Assembly (NCBI GenBank): GCA_949286115.1
Contig: CASEBK010000032.1
Span: 1-64,000 of the forward strand
DNA length: 64,000 nt
Direction: 5' to 3'
DNA from: an uncultured Veillonellaceae bacterium
Lineage (GTDB): Bacteria; Bacillota; Negativicutes; Veillonellales; Dialisteraceae
Part shown: piece after piece, positions 35,066 to 43,854 of the stretch
How the letters are laid out: every line of letters starts with the position of its first letter
Numbering within the stretch: position 1 is the stretch's first letter
Made by a program: the position numbers and the translations under genes
The notes under the pieces: generated by a model
The model's database searches: none
Seen by the model: the letters and a program-made list of their open reading frames with translations, nothing else
What the model was told of the DNA's origin: nothing

Positions 35066-37193
35066 AGAGCTTCAGCTCCCGTGCTTTCCGCAGAAGGACC
35101 TTCCGCGCCTCGCTGAAGGGGGAGAGCCGGGCGAAGCGGTCCAGCACCGCTGCGGCGTCCCCGGTGAGGCGTCCCGTTTCATCCACCGCGACGAGGCTCT
35201 GGAGCTGCTCGCCGGAGCCGCGGAGCTTCGTCAGGATGCGCTGCACCGTCTGGCAGTCGAGGCCGTCCTCGCGGGTGAACTCCGTCCCTTCGGGAATATT
35301 GAGAAGGTACCGCCCCATCTGGCGGGCCACGCGGTAGCCGATGCCGCCGCCCACGCCGCCTTCCCGGAGCGCGTCATTGAGCGCATCCAGGAAATCCAGC
35401 TCCGTCTCCGTGAGCGAGACCGTGTCCGCACTGCGGCGGTACGCCTGCCACTCTGCGGCGGAGAGCTCCGGCCAGGTCTCCGGCTCGGCGCGGCCAATGC
35501 GGGCGAGATCGCGGAATTTCCCCTGATGGAGCGTAATGACGTTCGCCCGGTCGAGGATCTTATCCGAGAAATGGTACGTCGACTCGTCCACATTCACCGT
35601 GCCCGTGAAGAGCACGTTCCGCCCCACGGGGATCTCCGCGGGATAGGCGGCGCTGTTGTAGATGCGGGGCATGAGAGACGGATTGTACAGGCGGATCACC
35701 GGGTCCTCTTCCTTTTCGAGGACGGAGATGAACTGGGCGAAATAATGCTCCGCCCGGGCGAGATTCATCTCGTCGAAGCACACGATGTACATCTTCTCCG
35801 GGTGACGCGACGCCTCGATGAGGAGCTCCGCCAGCCCCGTGTCCGCCGGACGGTAGATCATGTTCTTCATGTCGAGGTACCCCAGGATGTCGCTGTCATC
35901 CATCCAGGACGGCCGCACGGGGATCATCACCGCCTGCTCCCGGGGCAGCCCCATGGCGTCCGCGTAGAGCCGCACCAGCCCCGATTTCCCGGTGCCGCTC
36001 ATCCCCGCGAGGATGACGAGGCAAGACACCTTGAGCGCCGTGTGGAAATTGATGAGATCCTTCGTCGTGTAGAGCAGGCCCCGGCTCTTCGCGGCGCGCA
36101 CCAGACGATCCAGGAACGCCGTCTCCGAGAGCGGCTGCGGCGCGGCGGGCTCCGGCGCGGGCGCCGGCTTTGCTTCCGCCGCATCCTGCGCGCGGACCTT
36201 CTTCGGCGCGGGCTTCTCCTGGCTCCGCTTCGCCGGCTGGGCCTTCGCCTTTAGCTCCGCGTCCGCCTTCTTCGCCTCTGGCGCGGGCTGCGCGTCCGCC
36301 TTCTCCTTCACCGGCGGCTGCGACGCATCCGTCTTCACCGCCTTCTGCACCGCCGCGCTCCGGCCCGTCACGCGGCCCTTACGCCCGCCGATGAGACGGA
36401 GCAGATTGCAGTCCTCCGGGACAGGCGCGCGGCCCTCCCTGAGGAAGGGGAGCACCGACTGCGGGATGAAACACAGCGGCGCCGTGCGGCACAGCACGAT
36501 CCGCGAATGGAGCTCCGGCGCAGAGAGATCCACCACGCGCCACCCCAGCTCGCGGCGGTCCGTGCCGAAGTACGCCCCGCCCTCGCTGATGATCACCTGG
36601 CGGAACGTATCCTCCGAAAGCGGCGAGAAGAACACATACTGCTTCCTCTTCGAATCAGGCGTGCGGAACGCCGCCGCCACGAAAGGCGGGAGCTGGTTCC
36701 GGTCCCAGTATTTCCGGGAGAGACCGGGGAGAGGCTTCCCCTCCGCGATGAGCCAGCAGAACTTATTCAAGTCCCCGTCGAAAGCGGGGTCCCCATCCGC
36801 ATCGAAGACCGGCACCGGCACGAAAGCCACGTCGTCGTCCATGGCGAGCGGCTCCGCCTCCTTCTGCACATCGTCGATGACGAAATACTTGTTATTGCGC
36901 AGCGCCGGCGTGAAGAGCACCAGACACTGGGCCCACTCCTCCTCGAGCGCCTTCCACGCCTCCTTGTCCGACGGGAAGAACGAGCAGTCGTAGCCGATAC
37001 GGCTCATGAAGCCGGTGAATCCCAGACGGCGCGCGTCGTCATAGCCCCGGGGCAGCGGCGACAGCGGCTCCACGAAGAACCGGTAATCCTGCTCCCCCAC
37101 CGCGGGGTACGCCGCCTTCACGCCCGTGCGGATGCGGCCGATGACCTTCCCGTCCTCCTGACGGAACGACGAATATCCATTATTCAAAGCCAT
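35049..37193 (-). CDS. McrB-like AAA+ NTPase
   Basis: About 714 residues from ATG 37191-37193 (MALNNGYSSFRQEDG) after AAAGGAA. Residues 1-285 form an unassigned domain that may recognise the target. Residues 286-355 are a Lys/Ala/Pro-rich linker. From 385 comes the AAA+ core: Walker A GMSGTGKS 397-404, Walker B CFDEMN 472-477, and VNVDES 533-538 at the position of the McrB NTAD (GTP-type) motif, then SDKILDRA. It is paired with the nuclease gene at 33326. Together they look like a two-gene type IV-like restriction system. Confidence 0.85.
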   Translation of the reverse strand: MALNNGYSSFRQEDGKVIGRIRTGVKAAYPAVGEQDYRFFVEPLSPLPRGYDDARRLGFTGFMSRIGYDCSFFPSDKEAWKALEEEWAQCLVLFTPALRNNKYFVIDDVQKEAEPLAMDDDVAFVPVPVFDADGDPAFDGDLNKFCWLIAEGKPLPGLSRKYWDRNQLPPFVAAAFRTPDSKRKQYVFFSPLSEDTFRQVIISEGGAYFGTDRRELGWRVVDLSAPELHSRIVLCRTAPLCFIPQSVLPFLREGRAPVPEDCNLLRLIGGRKGRVTGRSAAVQKAVKTDASQPPVKEKADAQPAPEAKKADAELKAKAQPAKRSQEKPAPKKVRAQDAAEAKPAPAPEPAAPQPLSETAFLDRLVRAAKSRGLLYTTKDLINFHTALKVSCLVILAGMSGTGKSGLVRLYADAMGLPREQAVMIPVRPSWMDDSDILGYLDMKNMIYRPADTGLAELLIEASRHPEKMYIVCFDEMNLARAEHYFAQFISVLEKEEDPVIRLYNPSLMPRIYNSAAYPAEIPVGRNVLFTGTVNVDESTYHFSDKILDRANVITLHQGKFRDLARIGRAEPETWPELSAAEWQAYRRSADTVSLTETELDFLDALNDALREGGVGGGIGYRVARQMGRYLLNIPEGTEFTREDGLDCQTVQRILTKLRGSGEQLQSLVAVDETGRLTGDAAAVLDRFARLSPFSEARKVLLRKARELKLYDYTF

Positions 37194-37460
37194 TATTCCA
37201 AATTCCTTTCTTATTCCCCATCGGAAGCAGCATCCCTCCCGATGGCCCAATTCGGCCTATGCATGACGGTCTCCCGTCCCGATCACGGCCATGATCTTCA
37301 AATCGCTGAAATCTCTGGAAAGTCCCCTTTCCTGCGGCCGCCATCACTGACGCCGGGCCTCCTTTCTCTATTTCTATCCAACGTATATTGTAGCACACCC
37401 CCGCCGCAGCGGCCCCCTCCTTTTCGGGCGCGCCGCCCGCGCCTCCCCTCCGGCGGCGTC

Positions 37461-37640
37461 GAAATGAAAGTCCCCTCTCGTCCTCTCCGGCGGCTCCGAA
37501 ATGAAACGCCTCTCTCATCTCCGCAGCCCCTTTTGAAACGAAAGTCCCCTCTCCTCTCCACAGACCTCTCCGAAATGAAAACCCTCTCCCGTCCCCTCTG
37601 ACGACTTTGAAATGAAAGTCCCCATGAAAACCTTCGGCCT
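37461..37640. repeat. Tandem repeat, 37-base period, five degenerate copies
   Basis: GAAATGAAA or GAAACGAAA begins at 37461, 37498, 37535, 37572 and 37609, exactly 37 bases apart. Each is followed by a C/T-rich stretch (GTCCCCTCTC in the best copies) that drifts towards the unit end. Copies have no non-repeat spacers. Located about 270 bases upstream of the McrB-like gene start, reading away from it. The rest of 37194-37460 shows no gene. Confidence 0.8.
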
Positions 37641-37868
37641 CCTTCGCGGCGTAAGGTGGCCCGCATTCGAAAGAAGCCCAAAACAAGCCCCGCTCGGCCG
37701 GGAATGACTCCGCTGACCACCTCTGCCGCGCGACACGATGAAGACGACACGGAAACCTTCGCCCCCATTCGCGGCGTGATGAGCCCCGCATTCGAAAGAA
37801 CCCCAAAGCAGGCTCCGCACGGCTGGGGGAGGCCGCTCCGCCTGCCGCATGTCCCGCGCATCGTGATG
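37629..37868. repeat. Two tandem copies of a dispersed foldback repeat
   Basis: Copies at about 37629-37740 and 37754-37868, offset 125 bases, share CCTTCG...TTCGCGGCGT, CGCATTCGAAAGAA and CCCAAA. The second has the clear foldback core GCAGGCTCCGCACGG...CCGCTCCGCCTGC. Reverse-oriented relatives occur at 43479-43551 and 44148-44195. They flank the end of the yebC operon; I see no convincing gene in 37641-37945. Confidence 0.7.
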
Positions 37869-37944
37869 GGAGCCCGCTCCCCCATGCACGGCAGCCGCGA
37901 ATGCGCCAGAAAAGCGCAGGCCGCGCCATTTCCCTGTTTCAGGG

Positions 37945-37972
37945 CACAAAAAAACACCGGATACCCGGTGCT
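37945..37972 (-). terminator. Intrinsic terminator after yebC
   Basis: CACCGG-ATA-CCGGTG stem followed by T7 on the minus strand, eight bases past the yebC stop. Confidence 0.88.
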
Positions 37973-37979
37973 TTCCGTA

Positions 37980-38717
37980 TCATTCTTCGTCCGTGTCGGG
38001 GAGTTCGGCGTTCGTGTAGACTTCCTGCACGTCGTCCATGTCTTCGAGCTCGTCGATGAGGTGCTGCATGGTCTTGGCGGCGTCGCCTTCGAGGGCGACG
38101 GTGGTGTCGGGGACCATGGCGACTTCGGAGGCGGAGACGGCGATGCCTTCTTTGTCGAGGGCGTCGGAGACGGCCATGAAGTCTTCCGGCGAGGTGGAGA
38201 TCTCGTAGGTGTCTTCGGTGACGGCCACGTCTTCTGCGCCGGCGTCGAGGGCGATCATCATGATGGTGTCTTCGTCAGCGGCTTCTTTGTCGACGGTGAT
38301 GGAGCCTTTTTTCTTGAACATCCAGGAAACGCATCCCGACGCGCCGAGGCTGCCGCCGTGATGGGTGAAGGCGTGACGGATGTCGGCCGCCATGCGGTTG
38401 CGGTTGTCGGTGTTGCATTCGGCGATGATGGCTGCGCCGCCCGGGCCGTAGCCTTCGTAGGTCACTTCGTCGAAGCCGACGCCGCCGGCCGCCCCTACGC
38501 CTTTGGCGATGGCGCGCTGGATGTTTTCCTTCGGCACGTTGTTCTGCTTCGCTTTGGTGAGGGCGAGCTTGAGGCGCATGTTGCCCACGGGGTCACCGCC
38601 GCCCATGCGGGCCGCGATGGTGATCTCTTTGGAGATCTTGGTGGTGATCTTCGCGCGGATCGCGTCGGTCTTGCCTTTTTTCCGCTTGATGTTTTCCCAT
38701 TTAGAATGTCCGGACAT
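37980..38717 (-). CDS. yebC: YebC/PmpR-family transcriptional regulator or translation factor
   Basis: 245 residues, full length. MSGHSKWENIKRKKGKTDAIRAKI is the family N terminus, followed by GGGDPVGNMRLKLALTKAKQNNVPKENIQRAI and YEGYGPGGAAIIAE. Members bind DNA as regulators and some assist ribosomes at polyproline runs. It starts two bases after the stop of the upstream RNA methyltransferase gene and ends the long translation operon. Confidence 0.95.
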   Translation of the reverse strand: MSGHSKWENIKRKKGKTDAIRAKITTKISKEITIAARMGGGDPVGNMRLKLALTKAKQNNVPKENIQRAIAKGVGAAGGVGFDEVTYEGYGPGGAAIIAECNTDNRNRMAADIRHAFTHHGGSLGASGCVSWMFKKKGSITVDKEAADEDTIMMIALDAGAEDVAVTEDTYEISTSPEDFMAVSDALDKEGIAVSASEVAMVPDTTVALEGDAAKTMQHLIDELEDMDDVQEVYTNAELPDTDEE

Positions 38718-38718
38718 G

Positions 38719-39303
38719 TTATTCCTCCTTTTCCCCGGCCCACCATGCTTCGCCGAGCAGGCGGTCCAGGATGATGGCGGCGGCGCTTCTCACGCAGAGG
38801 TGGTTGTAGCTGCCGCATCCGTAAATCGGTTCGAGTATGTAGTCGAATTCTTTCATCATTTCCCGTGTCATGCCGTAGCCGGTGCCGAAAAGGATGAGCA
38901 CCGGGCGGCTGCCTTCATGGATGGTCCTGCGCATGAAGGGGTAGGAGACGGTGTTCGGATAGACCCGGGCGTCGGTGGTGACGATGAGGGGCTTTTCGCC
39001 GCAGTCTTTCTCGATCTGCGCCAAGGCCGCTGCAAGGTCGGGCACGAGGGCCGTCTCTTCGAAGGCTTCCCGGCGGTTCGGGTTGTACCGGCTGCCGGTG
39101 CCTGTCTTCCAGTGGTCCATGATGAGCGAGGCCATATGGCGCTGCGCTTCGACGGGATGGATGATGAAATAGGTCCGCACATCGTAAGTCCTCGCGGTGC
39201 GCGCGATATCATGCAGGTCATAATTCGTGAGCGCCGTGGTGATGACTTCCATATGCTTGTTGTAGATCGGGTAGTGAATCAGTCCGATGTAGCAGGGAGC
39301 CAT
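38719..39303 (-). CDS. SAM-dependent RNA methyltransferase (PF09936 type, SPOUT)
   Basis: 194 residues from ATG 39301-39303 ([17 protein letters not shown]) after GGAAGGAA. The knotted SPOUT fold is suggested by the late [15 protein letters not shown] and [25 protein letters not shown], the SAM-binding region. Proteins like this sit directly after trmD in many Firmicutes and Thermotoga; the modified base is not known to me. Overlaps trmD by 25 bases. Confidence 0.85.
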   Translation of the reverse strand: MAPCYIGLIHYPIYNKHMEVITTALTNYDLHDIARTARTYDVRTYFIIHPVEAQRHMASLIMDHWKTGTGSRYNPNRREAFEETALVPDLAAALAQIEKDCGEKPLIVTTDARVYPNTVSYPFMRRTIHEGSRPVLILFGTGYGMTREMMKEFDYILEPIYGCGSYNHLCVRSAAAIILDRLLGEAWWAGEKEE

Positions 39304-40043
39304 GTTCCTTCCTCTTTTCTGATCTCTTCGATGAGTTTCCTGTCTTCTTTCGTGAGGGTGAGCCGCGCCATGAGGTCGGGCCGACATTTCATGGTGCGCC
39401 GGAGGGCTTCTTTCCGCCGCCACCGGGCGATGTTCGCATGGTGGCCGGAGAGGAGCACGTCGGGCACGCGCCAGCCGCGGAAGTCGGCAGGCTTCGTGTA
39501 CTGGGGGTACTCGAGGATGGGCTCGTAGAAGGAGTCGCCGGCGGCGCTTCCCGCATCGCCCAGGACGCCGGGCACCATGCGGGAGACGGCATCGGCGATG
39601 ACCATGGCGCCGAGCTCGCCGCCGGTCAGGACGTAGTCGCCGATGGAGATGAGCTCGTCGGCGAGGTGCTCTTCCACGCGGTGGTCGACGCCTTCGTAGT
39701 GGCCGCAGATGAGGACGAGGTGGTCGTAGTCCCGATAGAGCTGCTTGGCTTTGTCCTGGGTGAAGGGGGTGCCCGCGGGGGAGAGGAAGATGACCCGGCT
39801 CCGGGGCGTCTTCTCGGGCAGGACGGCTTCGCACGCTTCGAAGAGGGGCCCGCACATCATGAGCATGCCCGCGCCGCCGCCGCAGATGGTGTCGTCCACC
39901 TGGCGGTGTTTATTGTGCGCGAAATCGCGGGGATTGGTCACGGCCATCTCGATGAGGCCCGCGCCGATCGCCCGCCCGATGATGCTCTGGTGGAAGAAGG
40001 CTTCGATAAATTCGGGAAACAGCGACAGGATGTCGATCTTCAT
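39279..40043 (-). CDS. trmD: tRNA (guanine37-N1)-methyltransferase
   Basis: 254 residues. N-terminal [34 protein letters not shown], the SPOUT knot [16 protein letters not shown] with [12 protein letters not shown], and the C-terminal RNA-binding domain [10 protein letters not shown]. Methylates G37 next to the anticodon and prevents frameshifting. Starts three bases after rimM. Confidence 0.97.
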   Translation of the reverse strand: MKIDILSLFPEFIEAFFHQSIIGRAIGAGLIEMAVTNPRDFAHNKHRQVDDTICGGGAGMLMMCGPLFEACEAVLPEKTPRSRVIFLSPAGTPFTQDKAKQLYRDYDHLVLICGHYEGVDHRVEEHLADELISIGDYVLTGGELGAMVIADAVSRMVPGVLGDAGSAAGDSFYEPILEYPQYTKPADFRGWRVPDVLLSGHHANIARWRRKEALRRTMKCRPDLMARLTLTKEDRKLIEEIRKEEGTWLPATSD

Positions 40044-40046
40044 GAT

Positions 40047-40553
40047 TCAGTCTTCCCATTCCTGGAGGCGCACGGTCATCCGCCCTTGGGCGGGGTCCAC
40101 GGCGAGGACGCAGTCCGGGATGGCGGGGAGGAGGATCTCTTTCCCCTCTTTCGGCCGGATGGTGTAGACGTCGTTGGCCCCGGTGTGGAGGACTTCGGTG
40201 ATGCGCCCCACTTCGGCTCCCGCCTCGTCGTAGGCCGTGAGCCCTTCGATCTGGAAATCATACCAGCGTCCCTCCGGCCGCTTCGGCATGTCCGTCTCCG
40301 CCACTTCGGCGGCAAGGCCCACGAGGGCTTCCGCTGCATTCCGGTCGGTCACGCCTTCCAGTCGGAGGATGTAGATGTTTTTATGGGGACGGGCAGAGAG
40401 GACGCGGCGCCACACGCCGCCCAGGCGGATGCGCGCAAGCGCCTGGTACTCCTCCGGCCAGTCCACGCCCGGCAGAATACGCAAATCACCCCGCACACCA
40501 TGCGGGGCAACGATTTTTCCGACGGCGATCAGGGCATCGGATGCATTATTCAC
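40047..40553 (-). CDS. rimM: 16S rRNA processing protein RimM
   Basis: 168 residues. N-terminal RimM barrel (VGKIVAPHGVRGDLRI), then a PRC-barrel with GRITEVLHTGANDVYTI and ILLPAIPDCVLAVD. Binds ribosomal protein S19 during 30S maturation. Start overlaps the end of ylqD by eight bases. Confidence 0.95.
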   Translation of the reverse strand: MNNASDALIAVGKIVAPHGVRGDLRILPGVDWPEEYQALARIRLGGVWRRVLSARPHKNIYILRLEGVTDRNAAEALVGLAAEVAETDMPKRPEGRWYDFQIEGLTAYDEAGAEVGRITEVLHTGANDVYTIRPKEGKEILLPAIPDCVLAVDPAQGRMTVRLQEWED

Positions 40554-40953
40554 GGAAAGCGATGACCTTTCCGTCTTCTACGAGGATCTCCCCGCCTCTC
40601 ACGGCGTTCATATCGTCGCCGACATGAATCGTGACCACCCGGTTCACCGGGCCGCGGGGCAGTTCTGCGCCGATGGCCAGTTTTTCCAGGTGTTCCTTGT
40701 CATCGGTGAGCTTCTTCTTGGCCTGGAGCATCTGCGCTTTCTGCGCTTCGATCTGCGCGCGGAGCGGGGCCACCGCCTGCACGTTGATCTTCGCCTGCTC
40801 GTTCAGGCGGGCGTTGCCTTCGAATTCCAGCTGTGCGATGTCATGCTCTACGCGGCTGATGTTCTGCTCGAGCTCGCCGAGCAGTCTCGTCTTCAGCGCT
40901 TCCGTCAGCTTCGACTTCAGCATGACCGGCACAAGGATCGTCATTTCGTCCAT
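40546..40953 (-). CDS. ylqD: YlqD-family protein
   Basis: 135 residues. Central coiled coil (about 15-95, many Glu/Gln/Ala/Lys) and a C-terminal small beta domain (VVTIHVGDDMNAVRGGEILVED). Conserved at this position between khpA and rimM in Firmicutes; function unknown. Confidence 0.85.
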   Translation of the reverse strand: MDEMTILVPVMLKSKLTEALKTRLLGELEQNISRVEHDIAQLEFEGNARLNEQAKINVQAVAPLRAQIEAQKAQMLQAKKKLTDDKEHLEKLAIGAELPRGPVNRVVTIHVGDDMNAVRGGEILVEDGKVIAFRE

Positions 40954-40963
40954 AAGACACCTC

Positions 40964-41191
40964 TCAGATAATATCGACAGCCACCCGGAGATTGTGCTTC
41001 AGCGCGCCTGCCTTCACGACCGTGCGGATCGCGTTGGCGATCCGGCCCTGACGGCCGATGACTTTTCCCATGTCCTCCGGTGCGACATGGACCTGATAGA
41101 TCTCCATGCCGCCCTTGTGGACCACGGTCACCGTGACGGCCTCAGGGTGTTTCACCAGAGACCGCACGATCCATTCAACCAGTTCCTTCAT
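40964..41191 (-). CDS. khpA: KH-domain RNA-binding protein KhpA
   Basis: 75 residues forming a single KH domain: VHVAPEDMGKVIGRQGRIANAIRTVV contains the GxxG loop GRQG. Small RNA-binding protein that pairs with KhpB/EloR in other Firmicutes and affects cell elongation. Located between rpsP and ylqD as usual. Confidence 0.93.
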   Translation of the reverse strand: MKELVEWIVRSLVKHPEAVTVTVVHKGGMEIYQVHVAPEDMGKVIGRQGRIANAIRTVVKAGALKHNLRVAVDII

Positions 41192-41203
41192 AGCTTTGCC
41201 CTC

Positions 41204-41467
41204 TTATTTCTTGGACTCAGCGAACTTAGCCATGATGCCGTTCTTCTTCAGGATAGAGCGGACGGTATCGGTGGGCTGTGCGCCCTGTCCCATCCAGTGG
41301 AGAATCTGCTCTTCATCCAGCTTGACAGGAGCGTCTTTCTTGACGGGGTCATACCAGCCGACGGTTGCGACCGGTGCGCCGCCGCGGGCTGCGCGTGCGT
41401 CGATGACGACGATGCGGTAGAAGGGGACCTTCTTCGCGCCCATGCGGGTCAGACGGATCTTTAACAT
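41204..41467 (-). CDS. rpsP: 30S ribosomal protein S16
   Basis: 87 residues. ATG 41465-41467 (MLKIRLTRMGAKKVPFYRIVV) has GGAGG at eight bases; a GTG nine bases earlier is not needed. Full family length. The 85 bases between it and ffh contain a GGGAAG/CTTCCC hairpin without T run. Confidence 0.98.
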   Translation of the reverse strand: MLKIRLTRMGAKKVPFYRIVVIDARAARGGAPVATVGWYDPVKKDAPVKLDEEQILHWMGQGAQPTDTVRSILKKNGIMAKFAESKK

Positions 41468-41552
41468 GTATTTCACCTCCTTGACGTAGTGATGGTCTTG
41501 GCCTTGGGAAGAAATGCGCTTTCCTTCCCAGGTCCTCTATAGCGGTACAGAC

Positions 41553-42911
41553 TCAGAGCTTCGGCAGCATGCCGCCGGGGAAATGGAAGCCCTTCGGGAC
41601 TTTCATGTTCTTCCCTTTCATCTTCTTCATCTGTTTCTTCATTTCCTTGAACTGCTTCAGGAGGCGGTTCACCTCCTGAATGTGCGTGCCCGAGCCCAAG
41701 GCGATGCGCTTTCTCCGGCTGCCGTTCAGGATATCCGGATTGCGCCGCTCCGCCGGCGTCATGGCCAGGATGATCGCTTCGAGATGCTTCATTTCCTTGC
41801 TGTCGAAGTCGATGTCCTTCAGCTGGTCCTTGTACTTGCCCATGCCCGGGATCATCCCGAGGAGGCTCTGCATGGAGCCGAGCTTCTTCACCTGGCGCAT
41901 CTGCTTCAGGAAATCGTCCAGCGTGAATTCGCCCTTCTTCATCTTCGTGACGGCGTCCTTCATGCTGTCCTGGTCGAGATTTCTCTGGGCCTGCTCGAAG
42001 AGGGACTGGAGGTCCCCCAGGTCGAGGATGCGCCCGGCCATGCGGTCCGGGTAGAAATCTTCGAGGCCGCCGTCGAGCTTCTCCGACACGCCGATCATCT
42101 TGATGGGCTTGCCCGTGACCGACTTGATGGAGAGCGCCGCGCCGCCTCTGGCATCGCCGTCCATCTTCGTGAGGATGGTCCCGTCGATGCCGAGGTCGTC
42201 GTCAAATGCCTTCGCTGTGGTCACCGCATCCTGGCCCGTCATGGAGTCCAGCACGAGGAGGATCTCGTGAGGCTTCACCGCCGCCTTGATGTTTCTGAGC
42301 TCCTCCATGAGCTTCTCGTCGATGGTGAGACGGCCGGCCGTATCGAGGATGAGCACGTCCTTATTGTAGGCCCGCGCCGTATCCACCGCCGCTTTGGCGA
42401 TGCGCACCGGGTCCACGTTCTGCGGCATCCGGTACACCGGCACCTCCACCTGCTCGCCCAGCACCTCCAGCTGCTTGATGGCCGCCGGGCGGTACACGTC
42501 GCACGCCACCATCATCGGGCGGTGGCCCTTCTTCTTCATCATGAGAGCGAGCTTGCCGGCCGTCGTCGTCTTGCCCGCGCCCTGGAGGCCCACCAGCATG
42601 ATGATGGTCATCCCCGAAGAAGAAAGGGTGATCTTGCTCTGGGTGCCCCCCAAAAGGTCCGTCAGCTCGTCCCGGACGATCTTGATGACCGTCTGATCCG
42701 GCTTGAGGCTGCCGAAGACCTCCTCGCCCACCGCTTTCTCCCGGACATGCGCGATGAAATCTTTGGCTACCTTGAAATTGACGTCCGCCTCGAGCAGCGC
42801 CCGGCGCACCTCGCGGAGCGCGCCGTCGATATCGCTCTCGGAGAGCTTGCCCCGCCCGCGGAGATCTTTGAACGCGCTCTGCAGCTTGTCCCCTAAACTT
42901 TCAAACGGCAT
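41553..42911 (-). CDS. ffh: Signal recognition particle protein Ffh
   Basis: 452 residues. N domain, then G domain with GLQGAGKTTTAGKLA, DTAGR, TKMDGDARGGAAL and GVSEKLDGLEDF-like blocks. The Met-rich M domain from about 300 holds GMGK, the SRP RNA-binding SRRKRIALGSG and the KQFKEMKKQMKKMKGK tail. Targets nascent membrane proteins to FtsY. Ten bases downstream of ylxM. Confidence 0.98.
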   Translation of the reverse strand: MPFESLGDKLQSAFKDLRGRGKLSESDIDGALREVRRALLEADVNFKVAKDFIAHVREKAVGEEVFGSLKPDQTVIKIVRDELTDLLGGTQSKITLSSSGMTIIMLVGLQGAGKTTTAGKLALMMKKKGHRPMMVACDVYRPAAIKQLEVLGEQVEVPVYRMPQNVDPVRIAKAAVDTARAYNKDVLILDTAGRLTIDEKLMEELRNIKAAVKPHEILLVLDSMTGQDAVTTAKAFDDDLGIDGTILTKMDGDARGGAALSIKSVTGKPIKMIGVSEKLDGGLEDFYPDRMAGRILDLGDLQSLFEQAQRNLDQDSMKDAVTKMKKGEFTLDDFLKQMRQVKKLGSMQSLLGMIPGMGKYKDQLKDIDFDSKEMKHLEAIILAMTPAERRNPDILNGSRRKRIALGSGTHIQEVNRLLKQFKEMKKQMKKMKGKNMKVPKGFHFPGGMLPKL

Positions 42912-42921
42912 CCATTCACCT

Positions 42922-43245
42922 TCATTCGCACAAAATCCGAAGCAGCTTTTCCGCCTCCGCCGCGCGCTCCGGCGCGATCATAGGCATAAGCTTTGCCGCC
43001 GCCTCTTCCCGAGCCCGGCGGGAAGCCTCCATGTGGAGCGCCGCTTCATACGCCGCCAGCTGTTCCTCCCCGCGCTGCATCGCGTCATGCACCGCCTGCC
43101 GGGAGATGTGGAAATGCTCGGCGATCTCCCCGAGAGAGAGATCTTCATTGTAGTACAGGTCGAGACAATCCCGCTGCCGGTCCGTCAAAAGCGCGCCGTA
43201 GCAGGTGAGGAGCTCGCCCTTCCATACGATATTTTCAAGAGACAT
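42922..43245 (-). CDS. ylxM: YlxM-family putative DNA-binding protein
   Basis: 107 residues from ATG 43243-43245. A helix-turn-helix in LTDRQRDCLDLYYNEDLSLGEIAEHFHISRQAVHDAM resembles sigma-70 region 4. In Gram-positive bacteria YlxM/p13 influences SRP function and is encoded just before ffh. First gene of the translation operon, behind a perfect promoter. Confidence 0.92.
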   Translation of the reverse strand: MSLENIVWKGELLTCYGALLTDRQRDCLDLYYNEDLSLGEIAEHFHISRQAVHDAMQRGEEQLAAYEAALHMEASRRAREEAAAKLMPMIAPERAAEAEKLLRILCE

Positions 43246-43264
43246 GCGATCACCAACGAGACAT

Positions 43265-43293
43265 ATTATATAAAATGCGTCCGCCTCTGTCAA
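43265..43293 (-). promoter_or_regulatory. Consensus promoter of the ylxM-ffh-rpsP-yebC operon
   Basis: Minus strand TTGACA (43288-43293), 17-base spacer, TATAAT (43265-43270): a full consensus sigma-A type promoter 20 bases before the ylxM start. Confidence 0.88.
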
Positions 43294-43696
43294 GCGAAAT
43301 CCCTTTACACCGCGCGGACAGGAAACAGCGGGCTGTGTGCCGCTCTGCCCCGCGCAGAAATTTCAAATGAGCCGCGGCTTTGGCTGGGTATCTCCTCATG
43401 AGGGTGCGGACCCACATCACGATTTTAACGGGCTTAAAGCTGTTAGCATGGACTTTCATTACGAAACACACCAAACGCGGCAGGCGGAGCGGTCTCCCAC
43501 CGCACGGAGCCTGCTTTGGGCTTCTTTCGCCCGCGGCGCCCATCACGGCACAAATGCTGTCGAAACTGTCGATGCAGATTTTCATTACGATGAGAATGTT
43601 CCTTTTCATTGAGGTGCGGACCCACATCGCGAAGAGTTCGTTTCTCTCATGGACGACTGTGCCCATTTTTGGAGCACGAGCTCCATGGTCTCTTCA

Positions 43697-43724
43697 TTTC
43701 TTCCTTCGCCGCCGAAGGAAGAAA
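43697..43724. repeat. Perfect 12-base inverted repeat
   Basis: TTTCTTCCTTCG (43697-43708) and its complement (43713-43724) around CCGC, with no T run to make it a terminator. Confidence 0.8.
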
Positions 43725-43765
43725 CGAAGCAAAGAAGGAAGGGCGCCGCCCGGTCACTCCGCCCT

Positions 43766-43854
43766 GAAAAATTGGCCGGTCACTACCCTCCGGAGAGCTC
43801 GCTCGCTGTGCTCGCTCAAACAGGCCGACCGCTGACGCCACCGGCCAATTTTTC
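43766..43854. repeat. Perfect 15-base inverted repeat with 59-base loop
   Basis: GAAAAATTGGCCGGT (43766-43780) and ACCGGCCAATTTTTC (43840-43854). The loop contains GAGCTCGCTCGC and AGGCCGACCGC runs. Could fold as a cruciform or RNA stem, or be the terminal repeats of a tiny non-coding element. Confidence 0.75.

Noticed and set aside
37461-37640. CRISPR array
   Set aside because: The 37-base units abut without unique spacers, drift between copies, and no cas gene is near.
43250-43666. Small protein gene in the repeat island
   Set aside because: The frame runs through repeat modules that recur in other frames and orientations; no ribosome site or own promoter.
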